A DNA stretch of 64,000 nucleotides. Origin: Microbacterium paraoxydans (lineage in GTDB: Bacteria; Actinomycetota; Actinomycetes; Actinomycetales; Microbacteriaceae). Location of the stretch: NCBI RefSeq assembly GCF_900105335.1, contig NZ_LT629770.1:1488001-1552000 (forward strand), written 5' to 3'. Made by a program: the position numbers and the translations under genes. Below the pieces are notes generated by a model, which was given only the letters and a program-made list of their open reading frames with translations, had not been told where the DNA came from and ran no database searches. Below, piece after piece: positions 9,074 through 21,601 of the stretch. The number at the start of each line of letters is the position of its first letter. Within the stretch, counting starts at the first letter, position 1.

Positions 9074-9836
9074 CAACTCGGAGACCGACGACAGCCAGGT
9101 GCCCGCCGCGGCGCAGACTCTGCGCATTCTGAGCTACCTGGCAGGCCGTCCTGCACCGGTGGCGGCCTCCGCGATCGCCCGCGAGCTGATGCTTCCGCGA
9201 TCGACGGTGTACCACCTGCTGCACACGCTCGCCACCCACGGCTTCGTGCTGCACCTCCGCGAGGAGCGCCGGTGGGGGCTCGGGACGTCGGCGTTCGAAC
9301 TGGCGGGGGGCTATGCGCGGCAGCAGCCGTTGGCACGGCTCGGCCGTCCGCTCATCGCCGCACTCTCCGACCAACTCGCGGAGAGCGCGCACCTGGCGGT
9401 CATGAGCGGCGGCGACGTGCTGTACATCGTCGAGGAGCGTGCGCCCCGGCGGCCGGCACTGGTGACCGACGTGGGCGTGCGACTCCCCGCGCACCTGACC
9501 GCGACCGGACGCGCGATGCTCGCCGCCCTCCCCCGCGAACAGGTCCGGGCGCTGTACCCGGACGCGTCGGCGTTCTCCGACCGCACCGGGCGGGGCCCGC
9601 GACGCCCCGGCGAGCTGCGCGATCTCCTCCGGGAGGTGCGCTCGCGAGGCTGGGCGACGGAGGACGGCGAGGTCGCGGAAGGTCTGCGCTCCGTGGGCGC
9701 CGTCGTACGCGACGCGGCCGGCTGGCCCGTCGCCGCGGTCGCGGTCACCTGGGCCGGCGACGACGGTGCAGAGGCCGTGCTGGCGCACGCGGTGCGCGAG
9801 ACCGCGGCGACGCTCGAGACGCGTCTGGCCCGCTGA
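9063..9836 (+). CDS. hutR: IclR-family transcriptional regulator of the hut genes
   Basis: About 257 residues from the GTG at 9063. The N-terminal winged helix-turn-helix (TLRILSYLAGRPAPVAASAIARELMLPRSTVYHLLHTL) is followed by the IclR effector domain (GLGTSAFELAGGYA..., HLTATGRAMLAALP, GWATEDGEVAEGLRSVGA). The start is uncertain. An ATG at 9003 overlaps the hutH start codon on the other strand, and GTG codons occur at 9063 and 9099. 9063 is preferred because CAACCT ends 6 nt upstream, the leaderless spacing seen elsewhere here. Divergence from hutH and the known IclR control of hut genes in corynebacteria make it the likely hut regulator. Activator versus repressor role cannot be read. Confidence 0.82.
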   Translation: MIPDNSETDDSQVPAAAQTLRILSYLAGRPAPVAASAIARELMLPRSTVYHLLHTLATHGFVLHLREERRWGLGTSAFELAGGYARQQPLARLGRPLIAALSDQLAESAHLAVMSGGDVLYIVEERAPRRPALVTDVGVRLPAHLTATGRAMLAALPREQVRALYPDASAFSDRTGRGPRRPGELRDLLREVRSRGWATEDGEVAEGLRSVGAVVRDAAGWPVAAVAVTWAGDDGAEAVLAHAVRETAATLETRLAR

Positions 9837-9855
9837 CGCGAAAGCCGCGGTAACG

Positions 9856-9889
9856 CAAGAAGGCCACCCAGCATTGGGTGGCCTTCTTG
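9856..9889. terminator. Bidirectional terminator between hutR and the rRNA operon
   Basis: A perfect 15-bp stem, CAAGAAGGCCACCCA (9856-9870) with TGGGTGGCCTTCTTG (9875-9889), and a 4-nt GCAT loop. It lies just beyond the 5S 3' end on the minus strand and 20 bp after the hutR stop on the plus strand, so it can end both transcripts. Confidence 0.8.
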
Positions 9890-9900
9890 TCTAAAAGGAG

Positions 9901-10017
9901 TCCGGCGGTGTCCTACTCTCCCACAGGGTCCCCCCTGCAGTACCATCGGCGCTGTGAGGCTTAGCTTCCGGGTTCGGAATGTGACCGGGCGTTTCCCTCA
10001 CGCTATGGCCGCCGAAA
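9901..10017 (-). rRNA. rrf: 5S ribosomal RNA
   Basis: On the minus strand the gene opens with GTTTCGGCGGCCATAGC, contains the conserved CCGAACCCGGAAGCTAAGCC block, and closes with GGGAGAGTAGGACACCGCCG. The length of about 117 nt is usual. It is the last gene of the operon, followed by the hairpin at 9856-9889. Ends are estimated from conserved termini. Confidence 0.93.
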
Positions 10018-10087
10018 CACTATTGATGTTTCAATCAAACCTAAAGCAATGATGAATCATTGTTGAAGGTAGTTCTCGACCGTACAT

Positions 10088-10115
10088 CGAGAACCACTCA
10101 GTGGACGCAAGCACC
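10088..10115 (-). other. 3' arm of the 23S rRNA processing stem
   Basis: The minus-strand sequence ending GTGGTTCTCG is complementary, with few mismatches, to the block at 13336-13362 on the other side of 23S. Both contain CAGTGGACGC or its complement. Together they form the long duplex around pre-23S rRNA that is normally cut by RNase III. Confidence 0.7.
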
Positions 10116-10126
10116 AACAAACGGTG

Positions 10127-15165
<5,039 letters not shown>

Positions 15166-15413
15166 AAAAAGAAATTGCATACGAACCGGGGAAAAACCGG
15201 AACGCAGCGAGTTTGATGCTGACCAAAGAGACGAATTCATTGCTGACTTCATCCGTTGCCAACCCCACAAGGAGGTTGGTCTTTGATCCAAAGGAATTCT
15301 CACCCAGCCGAAGCTAGACGAGGATAATTTGGCATTTGACAAGTGCACGCTGTTGAGTTCTCAAGGATCGGATGCTCCCACGACCCAGCCATCACGACCA
15401 GGCCCGCAGGGCA
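15166..15413 (-). other. rRNA operon leader
   Basis: About 250 nt between the promoter at 15422-15449 and 16S. It holds the GAGAACTCAACAGCGTGC block (about 15343-15362), which resembles the block before 23S, and sequence next to 16S (CGTATGC near 15180) that can pair with GCATACG just after the 16S 3' end. It probably carries antitermination and 16S processing signals. No coding capacity is supported. Confidence 0.55.
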
Positions 15414-15421
15414 ACTTCTCT

Positions 15422-15449
15422 ATCTTACCGATCTCGTTTCCGTTGTCAA
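15422..15449 (-). promoter_or_regulatory. rRNA operon promoter
   Basis: On the minus strand a perfect TTGACA (complement at 15444-15449) is separated by 16 bp from TAAGAT (complement at 15422-15427), about 255 bp upstream of 16S. This is the best sigma70-type promoter in the region. The 210 bp upstream (15450-15662), up to the MHS transporter stop, show no gene; a short GGGCG/CGCCC hairpin at 15642-15654 may end the transporter transcript. Confidence 0.75.
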
Positions 15450-15662
15450 GTCCGAGTTTCTTCGGCCTGACCGTGGGAACGGATCAGCATCCTTCATCCT
15501 GTTCACTCAGTGAGTGTGTGGGATTCGGGAGGTGTTCGATGCTTGACGGGAGCCGGTCCGAGGACCTCCGCTCAACCGTTTGGGGCGAACAGGTAATAAC
15601 TTACGTGGGTTCCGGGCATCGGGCAAATCACCGCCGATTCCCGGGCGTGTCGCCCGTTCCCC

Positions 15663-17015
15663 TCACTCTGACGCGCTTCCGGTCGGCGCGAACCGAGAGG
15701 CACCGGAGAGGTCCTCGGGCTGCAGGTCCCCGATGCGCTTCGGCGTCGCGACGACGGCCAGCAGGGACACCAGGCAGGCGCCGATCACGAACAGCACCAC
15801 GAGCCAGAGTCCTCCCCCGGCGGCCGCGACGAGAGCGGTGGCGATGAGGGGAGTCGGGCCGGCGACCAGGGCGCCGTTGAGCTCCCGGGCCGTCGCGACG
15901 CCGGTGAAGCGGTACCGGGTCGGGAAGAGGTTCGTGAGGAAGGTCCCCGTGGAGGCCGCGGTCGCGCCCACGGCAACGACGCCGAGCGCCGTCATCCCGA
16001 GAGCGGCCAGCACCGGGTCGCCGGACTGCAGCGAGAGGAAGACCGGGTACGTGAGGGCGATCCCGGCGACGGAGCCGAATACGACCACGCGCTTGGCCCC
16101 GAAGCGATCGACCGCGACCCCGCCGAGGACGGGAGCGAAGGCGGTGAGCAGTGAAGAGACCAGGACCGCGGTCAGCGCCTCGACCCGGGGCATCCCGACC
16201 GTCAGCGTGAGGTAGCTGAGGGCGAAAGCGCTGAGCACATAGTTCGTCACGTTGTGACCGCACACACTGAAGAAGCCGAGGATGAGTTCGCGGGGACTGC
16301 GGCGGAAGAGCTCTGCCAGGGGCACCTTCGTCGCGGCGTGCTCGGCGTTCGCCACGGCGTCCCGGTACTCAGGCGTCTCCTCGAGGCGGCGACGGATCCA
16401 CAGCGCGAGGACGAAGAGGACGGCGGAGACCAGGAACGGGATGCGCCAGGCCCAGCCGAGCAGCACGTCGCCGGGAAGCATCGACGCGAGCGTGAAGGCC
16501 AACGTCGCGAGGAATGCTCCGCCAGGTGCGCCCGAGGTGACCAGTCCGATCACCCGTCCCCGGCGCGGTTCGGGTGCGTACTCCGCGACGAGCGTGAGGG
16601 CACCGGCGAGTTCCGCTCCGGCACCGAAGCCCTGGATGAAGCGGAACAGGATGAGCAGGATCGGCGCGGCCAACCCGATCGCCTCGGCGGTCGGGAGGAC
16701 CCCGATGCCCACGGTCGCGATCCCCATGAGCACGATGGTCAGGATCATCGCGGGCTTCCGGCCGACCCGGTCACCGAGGTGGGAGATGAGGAGGCCGCCG
16801 AGCGGCCGCACGACGAAGCCGACGGCGAAGGTCGCGAAGGCGAGCATCGAGGCGGAGGCCGGGATGACGTCCGGGAAGAAGAGCGGGCCGATCACGAGGC
16901 CCGCGGCGGCGCCGTAGAGGGCGTAGTCGTACCACTCGATGAGGGTGCCGAAGTAGGCTGCGGCGATCGCGCGCCTCGCCTGCGGGGTCATAGTGCGCTG
17001 CTGTTCGTTGGCCAT
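15663..17015 (-). CDS. MFS transporter, metabolite:H+ symporter (MHS) family
   Basis: 450 residues from the ATG at 17015 (MANEQQ). GAAAGGA 7-8 nt upstream fixes this start over an ATG six codons earlier. Twelve hydrophobic segments are expected; the MHS signatures AAYFGTLIEWYDYALYG at the first segment and HLGDRVGRKPAMILT in the first cytoplasmic loop are clear, as is RFIQGFGAGAELAGA. Family members import organic acids and zwitterions with protons (ProP, ShiA, KgtP). It lies 42 bp downstream of the FMN hydroxy-acid dehydrogenase gene on the same strand, so it probably imports that enzyme's substrate, a 2-hydroxy acid such as lactate or mandelate. The substrate is inferred. Confidence 0.88.
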   Translation of the reverse strand: MANEQQRTMTPQARRAIAAAYFGTLIEWYDYALYGAAAGLVIGPLFFPDVIPASASMLAFATFAVGFVVRPLGGLLISHLGDRVGRKPAMILTIVLMGIATVGIGVLPTAEAIGLAAPILLILFRFIQGFGAGAELAGALTLVAEYAPEPRRGRVIGLVTSGAPGGAFLATLAFTLASMLPGDVLLGWAWRIPFLVSAVLFVLALWIRRRLEETPEYRDAVANAEHAATKVPLAELFRRSPRELILGFFSVCGHNVTNYVLSAFALSYLTLTVGMPRVEALTAVLVSSLLTAFAPVLGGVAVDRFGAKRVVVFGSVAGIALTYPVFLSLQSGDPVLAALGMTALGVVAVGATAASTGTFLTNLFPTRYRFTGVATARELNGALVAGPTPLIATALVAAAGGGLWLVVLFVIGACLVSLLAVVATPKRIGDLQPEDLSGASRFAPTGSASE

Positions 17016-17057
17016 GGGGTGTCCTTTCGTCATTGAAAAGTGCTGGCGTGGTCGTGG

Positions 17058-18272
17058 CTATCCGGTGAGCGCGAGGACCGCGGTCCCCCGGCCGCGCAGC
17101 TCGGCGGTCGTGCGCACGCCGAGGAGCTGCATCGTCGACAGGGTCTCGTTCGCCACCAGGTCGAGCGCCCTCTCGACCCCCACCCGGCCGCCCGCCATGA
17201 GGCCGTACATGTATCCCCGGCCGAGGAAGACGAAGTCGGCCCCCGCGGCGATCGCGGCCACGACGTCGAGCCCACTGCGGATACCGGAGTCGAGCACGAT
17301 GGGGACGTCGTCGCCGAGGGCGGCCCGCACGGCGCCCACGACCTCGATCGGCGCGATCGCACGGTCGAGCTGGCGCCCACCGTGGTTGGAGAGCCAGATG
17401 GCGTCCGCGCCGGCGTCGATGAAGCGCTCGGCGTCGGTGGCGGACAGGACGCCCTTCACCACGATCGGCCCGTTCCAGTGTGTCCGCAGCCAGCGCACGT
17501 CGTCCAAGGACAGCGCGGGATCGAACATGCTGCTCACCACGTCGGTGACGCTTCCAGACCGCGGGCCGAAGTTCGCCATGGCCGGTGCGTCGTGCGCCAG
17601 AAGGTCGAGCGACCACGCCGGGTGGAGTGCAGACTGCGCGGCAGTGCGCAGCGTCAGACGCGGCGGCATCGAAAGTCGATTGCGGTCGTCGCGGTAGCGC
17701 TGCCCCGGGACCCGAGTGTCGACGGTCAGCACGAGCGTGTCGAACCCTGCCACGGCGGCCCGCTCGATGAGGGCGAGCGACGCGGCGCGATCGCGCCGCA
17801 AGTACAGCTGGAACCAGCGGCGCGCATCGGGGGCGGCGTCAGCGACGTGCTCGATGCTCCGCGTGCCCATCGTGGAGAGCACGAAGGGCACGTTGCGGTT
17901 CGCAGCCGCACGCACACCGTCGGTCTCGCCGGCCGCACGCATGAGGGCGGTGAGGCCGATCGGGGCAATGCCGATGGGCATCGCGTGCTCGCGTCCCAGC
18001 AGCCGGGTGGCGAGCGACGCTCCCGCTGCGCTCTCGGTGACGGATGGCACGAATCTCCGGCGGGCGAAGGCCGACACGTTGTCGCGCGCAGCCTGCTCGG
18101 TCACCGCGGCACCCTCGACGTAATCGAAGACGAATCCGGGAACGCGTCGCTTCGCGAGCCGTCGGAGGTCGTCGAGGCTGCGGGCTTCAGCCACGCGCGT
18201 CGCCTCGGTGGGGAGCGCGGGCGGAGCGAAGCTCAACAGCTCGGTGAAGGTGCGGATGCGACGTCGCAACAA
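17058..18272 (-). CDS. FMN-dependent alpha-hydroxy-acid dehydrogenase/oxidase
   Basis: 404 residues. The family motifs are present: FQLYLRRD (substrate tyrosine), DTRVPGQRYRD (arginine), VVKGVLSATDAERFIDAGADAIW, and the active-site SNHGGRQLD with the catalytic histidine. LldD lactate dehydrogenase, lactate monooxygenase, glycolate oxidase and mandelate dehydrogenase share this fold; the exact substrate is not resolved. No hydrophobic membrane insertion is obvious. The start is a TTG at 18272 with GAGAGGA about 10 nt upstream; a second TTG follows at once. It sits between its likely FCD-GntR regulator and an MHS transporter, all on one strand, with a palindrome (18351-18360) in the gap upstream. 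Confidence 0.87.
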   Translation of the reverse strand: MLRRRIRTFTELLSFAPPALPTEATRVAEARSLDDLRRLAKRRVPGFVFDYVEGAAVTEQAARDNVSAFARRRFVPSVTESAAGASLATRLLGREHAMPIGIAPIGLTALMRAAGETDGVRAAANRNVPFVLSTMGTRSIEHVADAAPDARRWFQLYLRRDRAASLALIERAAVAGFDTLVLTVDTRVPGQRYRDDRNRLSMPPRLTLRTAAQSALHPAWSLDLLAHDAPAMANFGPRSGSVTDVVSSMFDPALSLDDVRWLRTHWNGPIVVKGVLSATDAERFIDAGADAIWLSNHGGRQLDRAIAPIEVVGAVRAALGDDVPIVLDSGIRSGLDVVAAIAAGADFVFLGRGYMYGLMAGGRVGVERALDLVANETLSTMQLLGVRTTAELRGRGTAVLALTG

Positions 18273-18350
18273 ACCTGGATCCTCTCGGCAACTCCCATCG
18301 AGGTCGAAGAGCCGACCGCGGTGTCGGCACCACCATAGCTCCCGAATATC

Positions 18351-18360
18351 TTGTGCACAA
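18351..18360. promoter_or_regulatory. Candidate FCD-GntR operator
   Basis: TTGTGCACAA is a perfect 10-bp palindrome 79 bp upstream of the dehydrogenase start. A further dyad-like AT-rich stretch (ATATACCTCAGATATAT, 18366-18382) follows. FCD-GntR regulators commonly bind TTGT-ACAA type palindromes, and one is encoded next door. The site is predicted only. Confidence 0.4.
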
Positions 18361-18423
18361 TAGGCATATACCTCAGATATATCTCAAGTGCTCATGACGC
18401 CACGAGGACGAGGCCAGGGTGGG

Positions 18424-19152
18424 TCAGGCTTCGAGGAACGCCTGGAGGACGAACTCCCGCAGCTCGACGAGGTGTCGGCGCATGGCCTCCTCGGCCGCCC
18501 GCGGATCGCCGGTGCGGATCGCTTCGAGCACCTGCTGGTGCCCGTTGTTCTCGACGTCCGAGTGGATGCGTGCATCGATCGCCGGGATCAGGTGATGACT
18601 CCGCGTCGTCTCGTCGAACAGTCCGCTCATGAGCGTCTTCGCCCGAGCGTTGCGTGCCGCGCCGAGGATGCACTCGTGGAACGCGCGGGCCGCATCGGTC
18701 AGCTCCGCCGTACCGGAGCCGCTGCGCTGCGCGTCCAGGATCGAGCTGAGCTCCTCGACGAAGGCCTCGTTGCCGTAGCGCGTCGCCCCTGCCGCCATCG
18801 GCGGTTCGATGATCAACCGCAGGTCGAGCACCTCGCGCACCTCGCTGATACCCAGCGGGCGGACGACGTAACCGCGACGAGGGAGCGCGACGACGAGCCC
18901 TTCGACGACGAGGATCTGCAGTGCCTCCCGCACCGGCGTCTTCGACACCCCGAACCGCGCGGCCAGCTCGGGTTCGATGACGACCTCGCCCGGCGCGAGC
19001 CGCGTGCGGACGATGTCGTCCCGAAGCGCCACGTACACCTTCTGCGTGCGGGACAGCACCCGATTCCCCTCACCGAGGGCTGCGGCACGGCGCTGGCTGT
19101 CGACGGCATGCGTGTGCAGGGTCGAGCCGGATTCGCTGGGCGTCGCGTCCAT
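18424..19152 (-). CDS. GntR-family regulator, FCD subfamily
   Basis: 242 residues. The N-terminal winged helix (about 35-100) contains APGEVVIEPELAARFGVSKTPVREALQILVVEGLV; the C-terminal part is an all-helical FCD domain with likely metal and ligand residues in ARAFHECIL and the late NGHQQVLEAIRTGDPRAAEEAMRRHL. FCD regulators usually sense organic acids. It lies upstream of the hydroxy-acid dehydrogenase and MHS transporter on the same strand and is their likely repressor. TAGGCT ends 6 nt before the ATG and no Shine-Dalgarno is present, so the mRNA is probably leaderless. Confidence 0.88.
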   Translation of the reverse strand: MDATPSESGSTLHTHAVDSQRRAAALGEGNRVLSRTQKVYVALRDDIVRTRLAPGEVVIEPELAARFGVSKTPVREALQILVVEGLVVALPRRGYVVRPLGISEVREVLDLRLIIEPPMAAGATRYGNEAFVEELSSILDAQRSGSGTAELTDAARAFHECILGAARNARAKTLMSGLFDETTRSHHLIPAIDARIHSDVENNGHQQVLEAIRTGDPRAAEEAMRRHLVELREFVLQAFLEA

Positions 19153-19235
19153 GTCCTCAGCCTAGGGGCACCGCATCGAACCCCCGGCCGCTGCCGAGCG
19201 GTCTCGTCGCGGCGATCGGATCGGTCGCGTGCCCC

Positions 19236-19283
19236 AACGAAAGAACCTCGCCCCGCGAGGCTGCGGGGCGAGGTTCTTTCGTT
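19236..19283. terminator. Strong terminator after tRNA-Ala
   Basis: A perfect 21-bp stem (arms 19236-19256 and 19263-19283) with a 6-nt loop, ending TTCTTTCGTT on the minus strand. It lies 10 bp beyond the tRNA-Ala 3' end and probably ends its transcript. The symmetric A-rich/T-rich flanks would also work in the other direction. Confidence 0.85.
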
Positions 19284-19292
19284 CTGTTCCTG

Positions 19293-19365
19293 TGGACCTA
19301 AGGGGATTCGAACCCCTGACCTCCTCGATGCGAACGAGGCGCGCTACCAACTGCGCCATAGGCCC
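19293..19365 (-). tRNA. tRNA-Ala (anticodon CGC)
   Basis: 73 nt on the minus strand with a full cloverleaf. The acceptor GGGCCTA pairs with TAGGTCC and includes the G3:U70 alanine identity pair; the anticodon loop TTCGCAT sits between CCTCG and CGAGG; the T-arm carries GGTTCGAATCC. The anticodon CGC reads GCG. CCA is not encoded; A73 is followed by CAGG. Confidence 0.96.
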
Positions 19366-19408
19366 GTGAACGACATCTACGTTATCACGCTCGGGATCCC
19401 GGACATGA

Positions 19409-19454
19409 CGAAGGCCCCGCATCTCCGTCGTTACAACGGGAGTCGGGGCCTTCG
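19409..19454. terminator. Terminator after tRNA-Ser
   Basis: The arms CGAAGGCCCCG (19409-19419) and CGGGGCCTTCG (19444-19454) are perfectly complementary over 11 bp, with a partly self-pairing 24-nt middle. It lies 6 bp past the tRNA-Ser 3' end on the minus strand. Confidence 0.75.
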
Positions 19455-19460
19455 TGGTGG

Positions 19461-19548
19461 CGGTGACGGTGGGATTTGAACCCACGGTAGGGGGTTACCC
19501 TACACAACTTTTCGAGAGTTGCACCTTCGGCCGCTCGGACACGTCACC
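19461..19548 (-). tRNA. tRNA-Ser (anticodon CGA)
   Basis: 88 nt on the minus strand, a class II tRNA with a long variable arm (GTAGGGTAACCCCCTAC region). The acceptor GGTGACG pairs with CGTCACC with G73; the anticodon loop CTCGAAA is flanked by CAACT and AGTTG; the T-arm carries GGTTCAAATCC. The anticodon CGA reads UCG. CCA is not encoded. Confidence 0.95.
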
Positions 19549-19593
19549 GCGGATCAGTTTACGACACCGGGGCCGAGCGCGCGAATCGGCCGG

Positions 19594-20640
19594 TCACCAG
19601 GCGGCGGCGACCTCGGCGTGGGCGCGGAGGATGCCCTCCGTGGACCCGGCGGGGGCGCGCCCGATGCCGCACTCCGTGGCGACGCCGAACTCCGGCGCGA
19701 ACGGGACGGCGGCGGCGATCCGGCGACGGGCACCCTCCGCGCCGTCCTCCCGGTGCACGAGGCCGAGGTAGAGCTCCTCGACCGGGGTGAGCGCGGCGAG
19801 CGGGGCGAAGTAGGCCTCGTCATCGTGGCCGATCGGCACGGGAAGGTGCAGCCAGGTGAGCGGACGGTGGGCCGCGGCGATGACGGCGTTGGCGTAGCGG
19901 ACGAGGGAGCCGGCGTCGGTCGGCTCGAAGAAGTGCTTCTCCCCCGCGTCGCCGTAGCAGAGGTGCACGCCCACCTCGACGTCGTCCGGGACCGCGTCGA
20001 CGAGGGCGGCCAGACGCGAGACGAGGCCGTCGAACGGGTCGCCGGGCCACCACGCCTCCATGACGGCCCCGTACCCGGAGGCACCCTCGATGATGCCCAT
20101 CTCGCTCGCGACGTCCCACTGCACGGCGAGGTCGTCGTGCGGGATCGCGGCGAGGATCTCGTCGAGCTCGCGGAGCATCGCGGCGGTGTACACGGGTTCG
20201 ATCGCGGCCCGGTCGTCGCCGTGGAAGAACGAGGAGATGACGGCGAGCGGGGTGGGCAGCGACACCTGGAACCGGGTGCCCGCCGGCACCGCCCCCTCCT
20301 CACGCAGCCGGGCGAAGAGCCCGTACGACTCGATCGCCGCGGAGGCGTACCCCAGCGGAGGCAGTGCGATCGTCGCCGGGTCCACGCCCTCGGCGATCCG
20401 CAGGCCCCGGGCGTCGATGCCGGCGGGGAACGGGATGGGCTCGTCGCCGATCCGCTCGATGCCGTCCGCCTGGCCGATGACGTCGGGCTGGAACATGATC
20501 CAGTGGAACCGTTTGCCCACCTCGCCGTCCGGGATGCGACGCAACCGGTCGCCGAGCAGCTCCGCAGCGGTGCGCATCGTGGTCTCGGCGTCGTCGAAGT
20601 TCACACTGCCCACGAGAAGGGCACCCTGGGGCTGCGTCAT
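19594..20640 (-). CDS. UROD/MetE-like (beta/alpha)8-barrel protein of unknown function
   Basis: 348 residues from the ATG at 20640; the frame runs 27 codons further 5' into a palindromic repeat and is not used. The protein looks like the UROD/cobalamin-independent methionine synthase superfamily: an N-terminal LLVGSVNFDDAETTMR strand, RRIPDGEVGKRFHW, and later QVSLPTPLAVISSFF, GVHLCYGDAGEKHF and the C-terminal ATECGIGRA, where a metal-binding cysteine is placed in MetE-like proteins. The reaction is unknown. TATCCT ends 6 nt before the ATG, suggesting leaderless transcription. It appears monocistronic. Confidence 0.7.
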   Translation of the reverse strand: MTQPQGALLVGSVNFDDAETTMRTAAELLGDRLRRIPDGEVGKRFHWIMFQPDVIGQADGIERIGDEPIPFPAGIDARGLRIAEGVDPATIALPPLGYASAAIESYGLFARLREEGAVPAGTRFQVSLPTPLAVISSFFHGDDRAAIEPVYTAAMLRELDEILAAIPHDDLAVQWDVASEMGIIEGASGYGAVMEAWWPGDPFDGLVSRLAALVDAVPDDVEVGVHLCYGDAGEKHFFEPTDAGSLVRYANAVIAAAHRPLTWLHLPVPIGHDDEAYFAPLAALTPVEELYLGLVHREDGAEGARRRIAAAVPFAPEFGVATECGIGRAPAGSTEGILRAHAEVAAAW

Positions 20641-20660
20641 GGCCTCAGGATATCCCTCGC

Positions 20661-20737
20661 CGACCCACCCCCTTCCGGCCGAGCCACCCCTCTGCGCGCG
20701 GGCGGAAGGGGTGGGACACACGCAAGGGGGTGGGGCG
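20661..20737. repeat. Nested palindromic repeat, family 2 copy 1 (about 77 bp)
   Basis: The outer arms CGACCCACCCCCTT and AAGGGGGTGGGGCG enclose an inner pair, CCACCCCT and AGGGGTGG. Similar elements lie at 36558-36634 and 38697-38774. The copy is in the divergent gap between two genes. Confidence 0.75.
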
Positions 20738-20754
20738 GCGAGGGGAGGTCGGGA

Positions 20755-20768
20755 TTAGGATTGCCTAA
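20755..20768. promoter_or_regulatory. Possible IdeR/DtxR-type iron box
   Basis: TTAGGATTGCCTAA lies 48 bp upstream of the oxygenase-like gene. It matches 11 of 14 positions of the right part of the DtxR/IdeR consensus (TTAGGCTAACCTAA half); the left extension does not match. It also contains TAGGAT, a possible -10. Weak prediction. Confidence 0.25.
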
Positions 20769-20815
20769 GAACCCGCCGCCTCCGGGGGCAGAACGACGGG
20801 AAGGATGCAAGCAGC

Positions 20816-21598
20816 ATGGGATTCATCACGTCTGCGGCACTCGCCGAGACCGGGTATGTGGTCCTCGACGACGAGACCACCCCGATGGACCCGTCCGAGT
20901 GGCAGGACCTCGAGTACGTCGGCTGGCGCTCCTCCGGCATCACCCGCTTCGCACCCCTGACGAGCTACGCCGGCGAGATCGACTGCAACGGCTTCTGGAA
21001 CCACACGCCACCGCGCACCGACAAGGACGGCGTCTGGATTCCCTCGCAGGTCGCGATCGCCCCGACCCTGCAGCGCCGCGCCCTGGCCCCGGGCGCCGGC
21101 GTCGGCCGCTGCCGGGTCATCGAACTCCAGCCGAACGACTACGCCGACGCGATCTACAACCTGCACCAGGACGACAACAACCGCCTCAACGAGCCGGGCA
21201 CGGGCTGGGTGGTCCGCGGGTACTACAACCTCACCGATGACACCGACTCGATGCTCATCCTCCGCTCCGACCGGTTCGACCCGGCCACGGAGGTGCGGCT
21301 GCCGCTGCGCGCCGGCTCCCGGATCATCGTCGACACGCAGCGCTTCTGGCATGCCGTGTGGCATCGCGGCACAGGTCCCCGGTACGCGCTCATCACCTCC
21401 TGGACCAGCGGCCCCGAGCTCGACGCGTACATCGCCGCGCACCACGGCGACCCGCATCCGCCGACGGTCGACCTCGACCCGCGTCTGGTGGACGAGGCGC
21501 AGGTCGAGATGCACCGCCGGATCGAGGAGCGCCGTCGCGCGTTCGAGGCGCAGGGCATCGTGATGGAGCCGCCCGCCGACATGAACCTCGTCGGCTGA
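20816..21598 (+). CDS. Putative 2-oxoglutarate/Fe(II)-dependent oxygenase fold protein
   Basis: 260 residues, family not recognised by name. An HxD motif (H117-Q-D119 in YNLHQDDN), a downstream histidine (H179 or H183 in FWHAVWHRG) and a following arginine (R189 in GTGPRYALITSW) match the order of iron and 2-oxoglutarate ligands in double-stranded beta-helix oxygenases. Beta-rich segments between them fit. The last 50 residues are charged and helical. GGGAAGG lies 11 nt before the ATG. An iron-box-like sequence upstream (20755-20768) would suit an iron enzyme but is weak. It converges on cydC with only 3 bp between the stops. Function is an inference from motif order; the substrate is unknown. 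Confidence 0.6.
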   Translation: MGFITSAALAETGYVVLDDETTPMDPSEWQDLEYVGWRSSGITRFAPLTSYAGEIDCNGFWNHTPPRTDKDGVWIPSQVAIAPTLQRRALAPGAGVGRCRVIELQPNDYADAIYNLHQDDNNRLNEPGTGWVVRGYYNLTDDTDSMLILRSDRFDPATEVRLPLRAGSRIIVDTQRFWHAVWHRGTGPRYALITSWTSGPELDAYIAAHHGDPHPPTVDLDPRLVDEAQVEMHRRIEERRRAFEAQGIVMEPPADMNLVG

Positions 21599-21601
21599 GG
21601 C

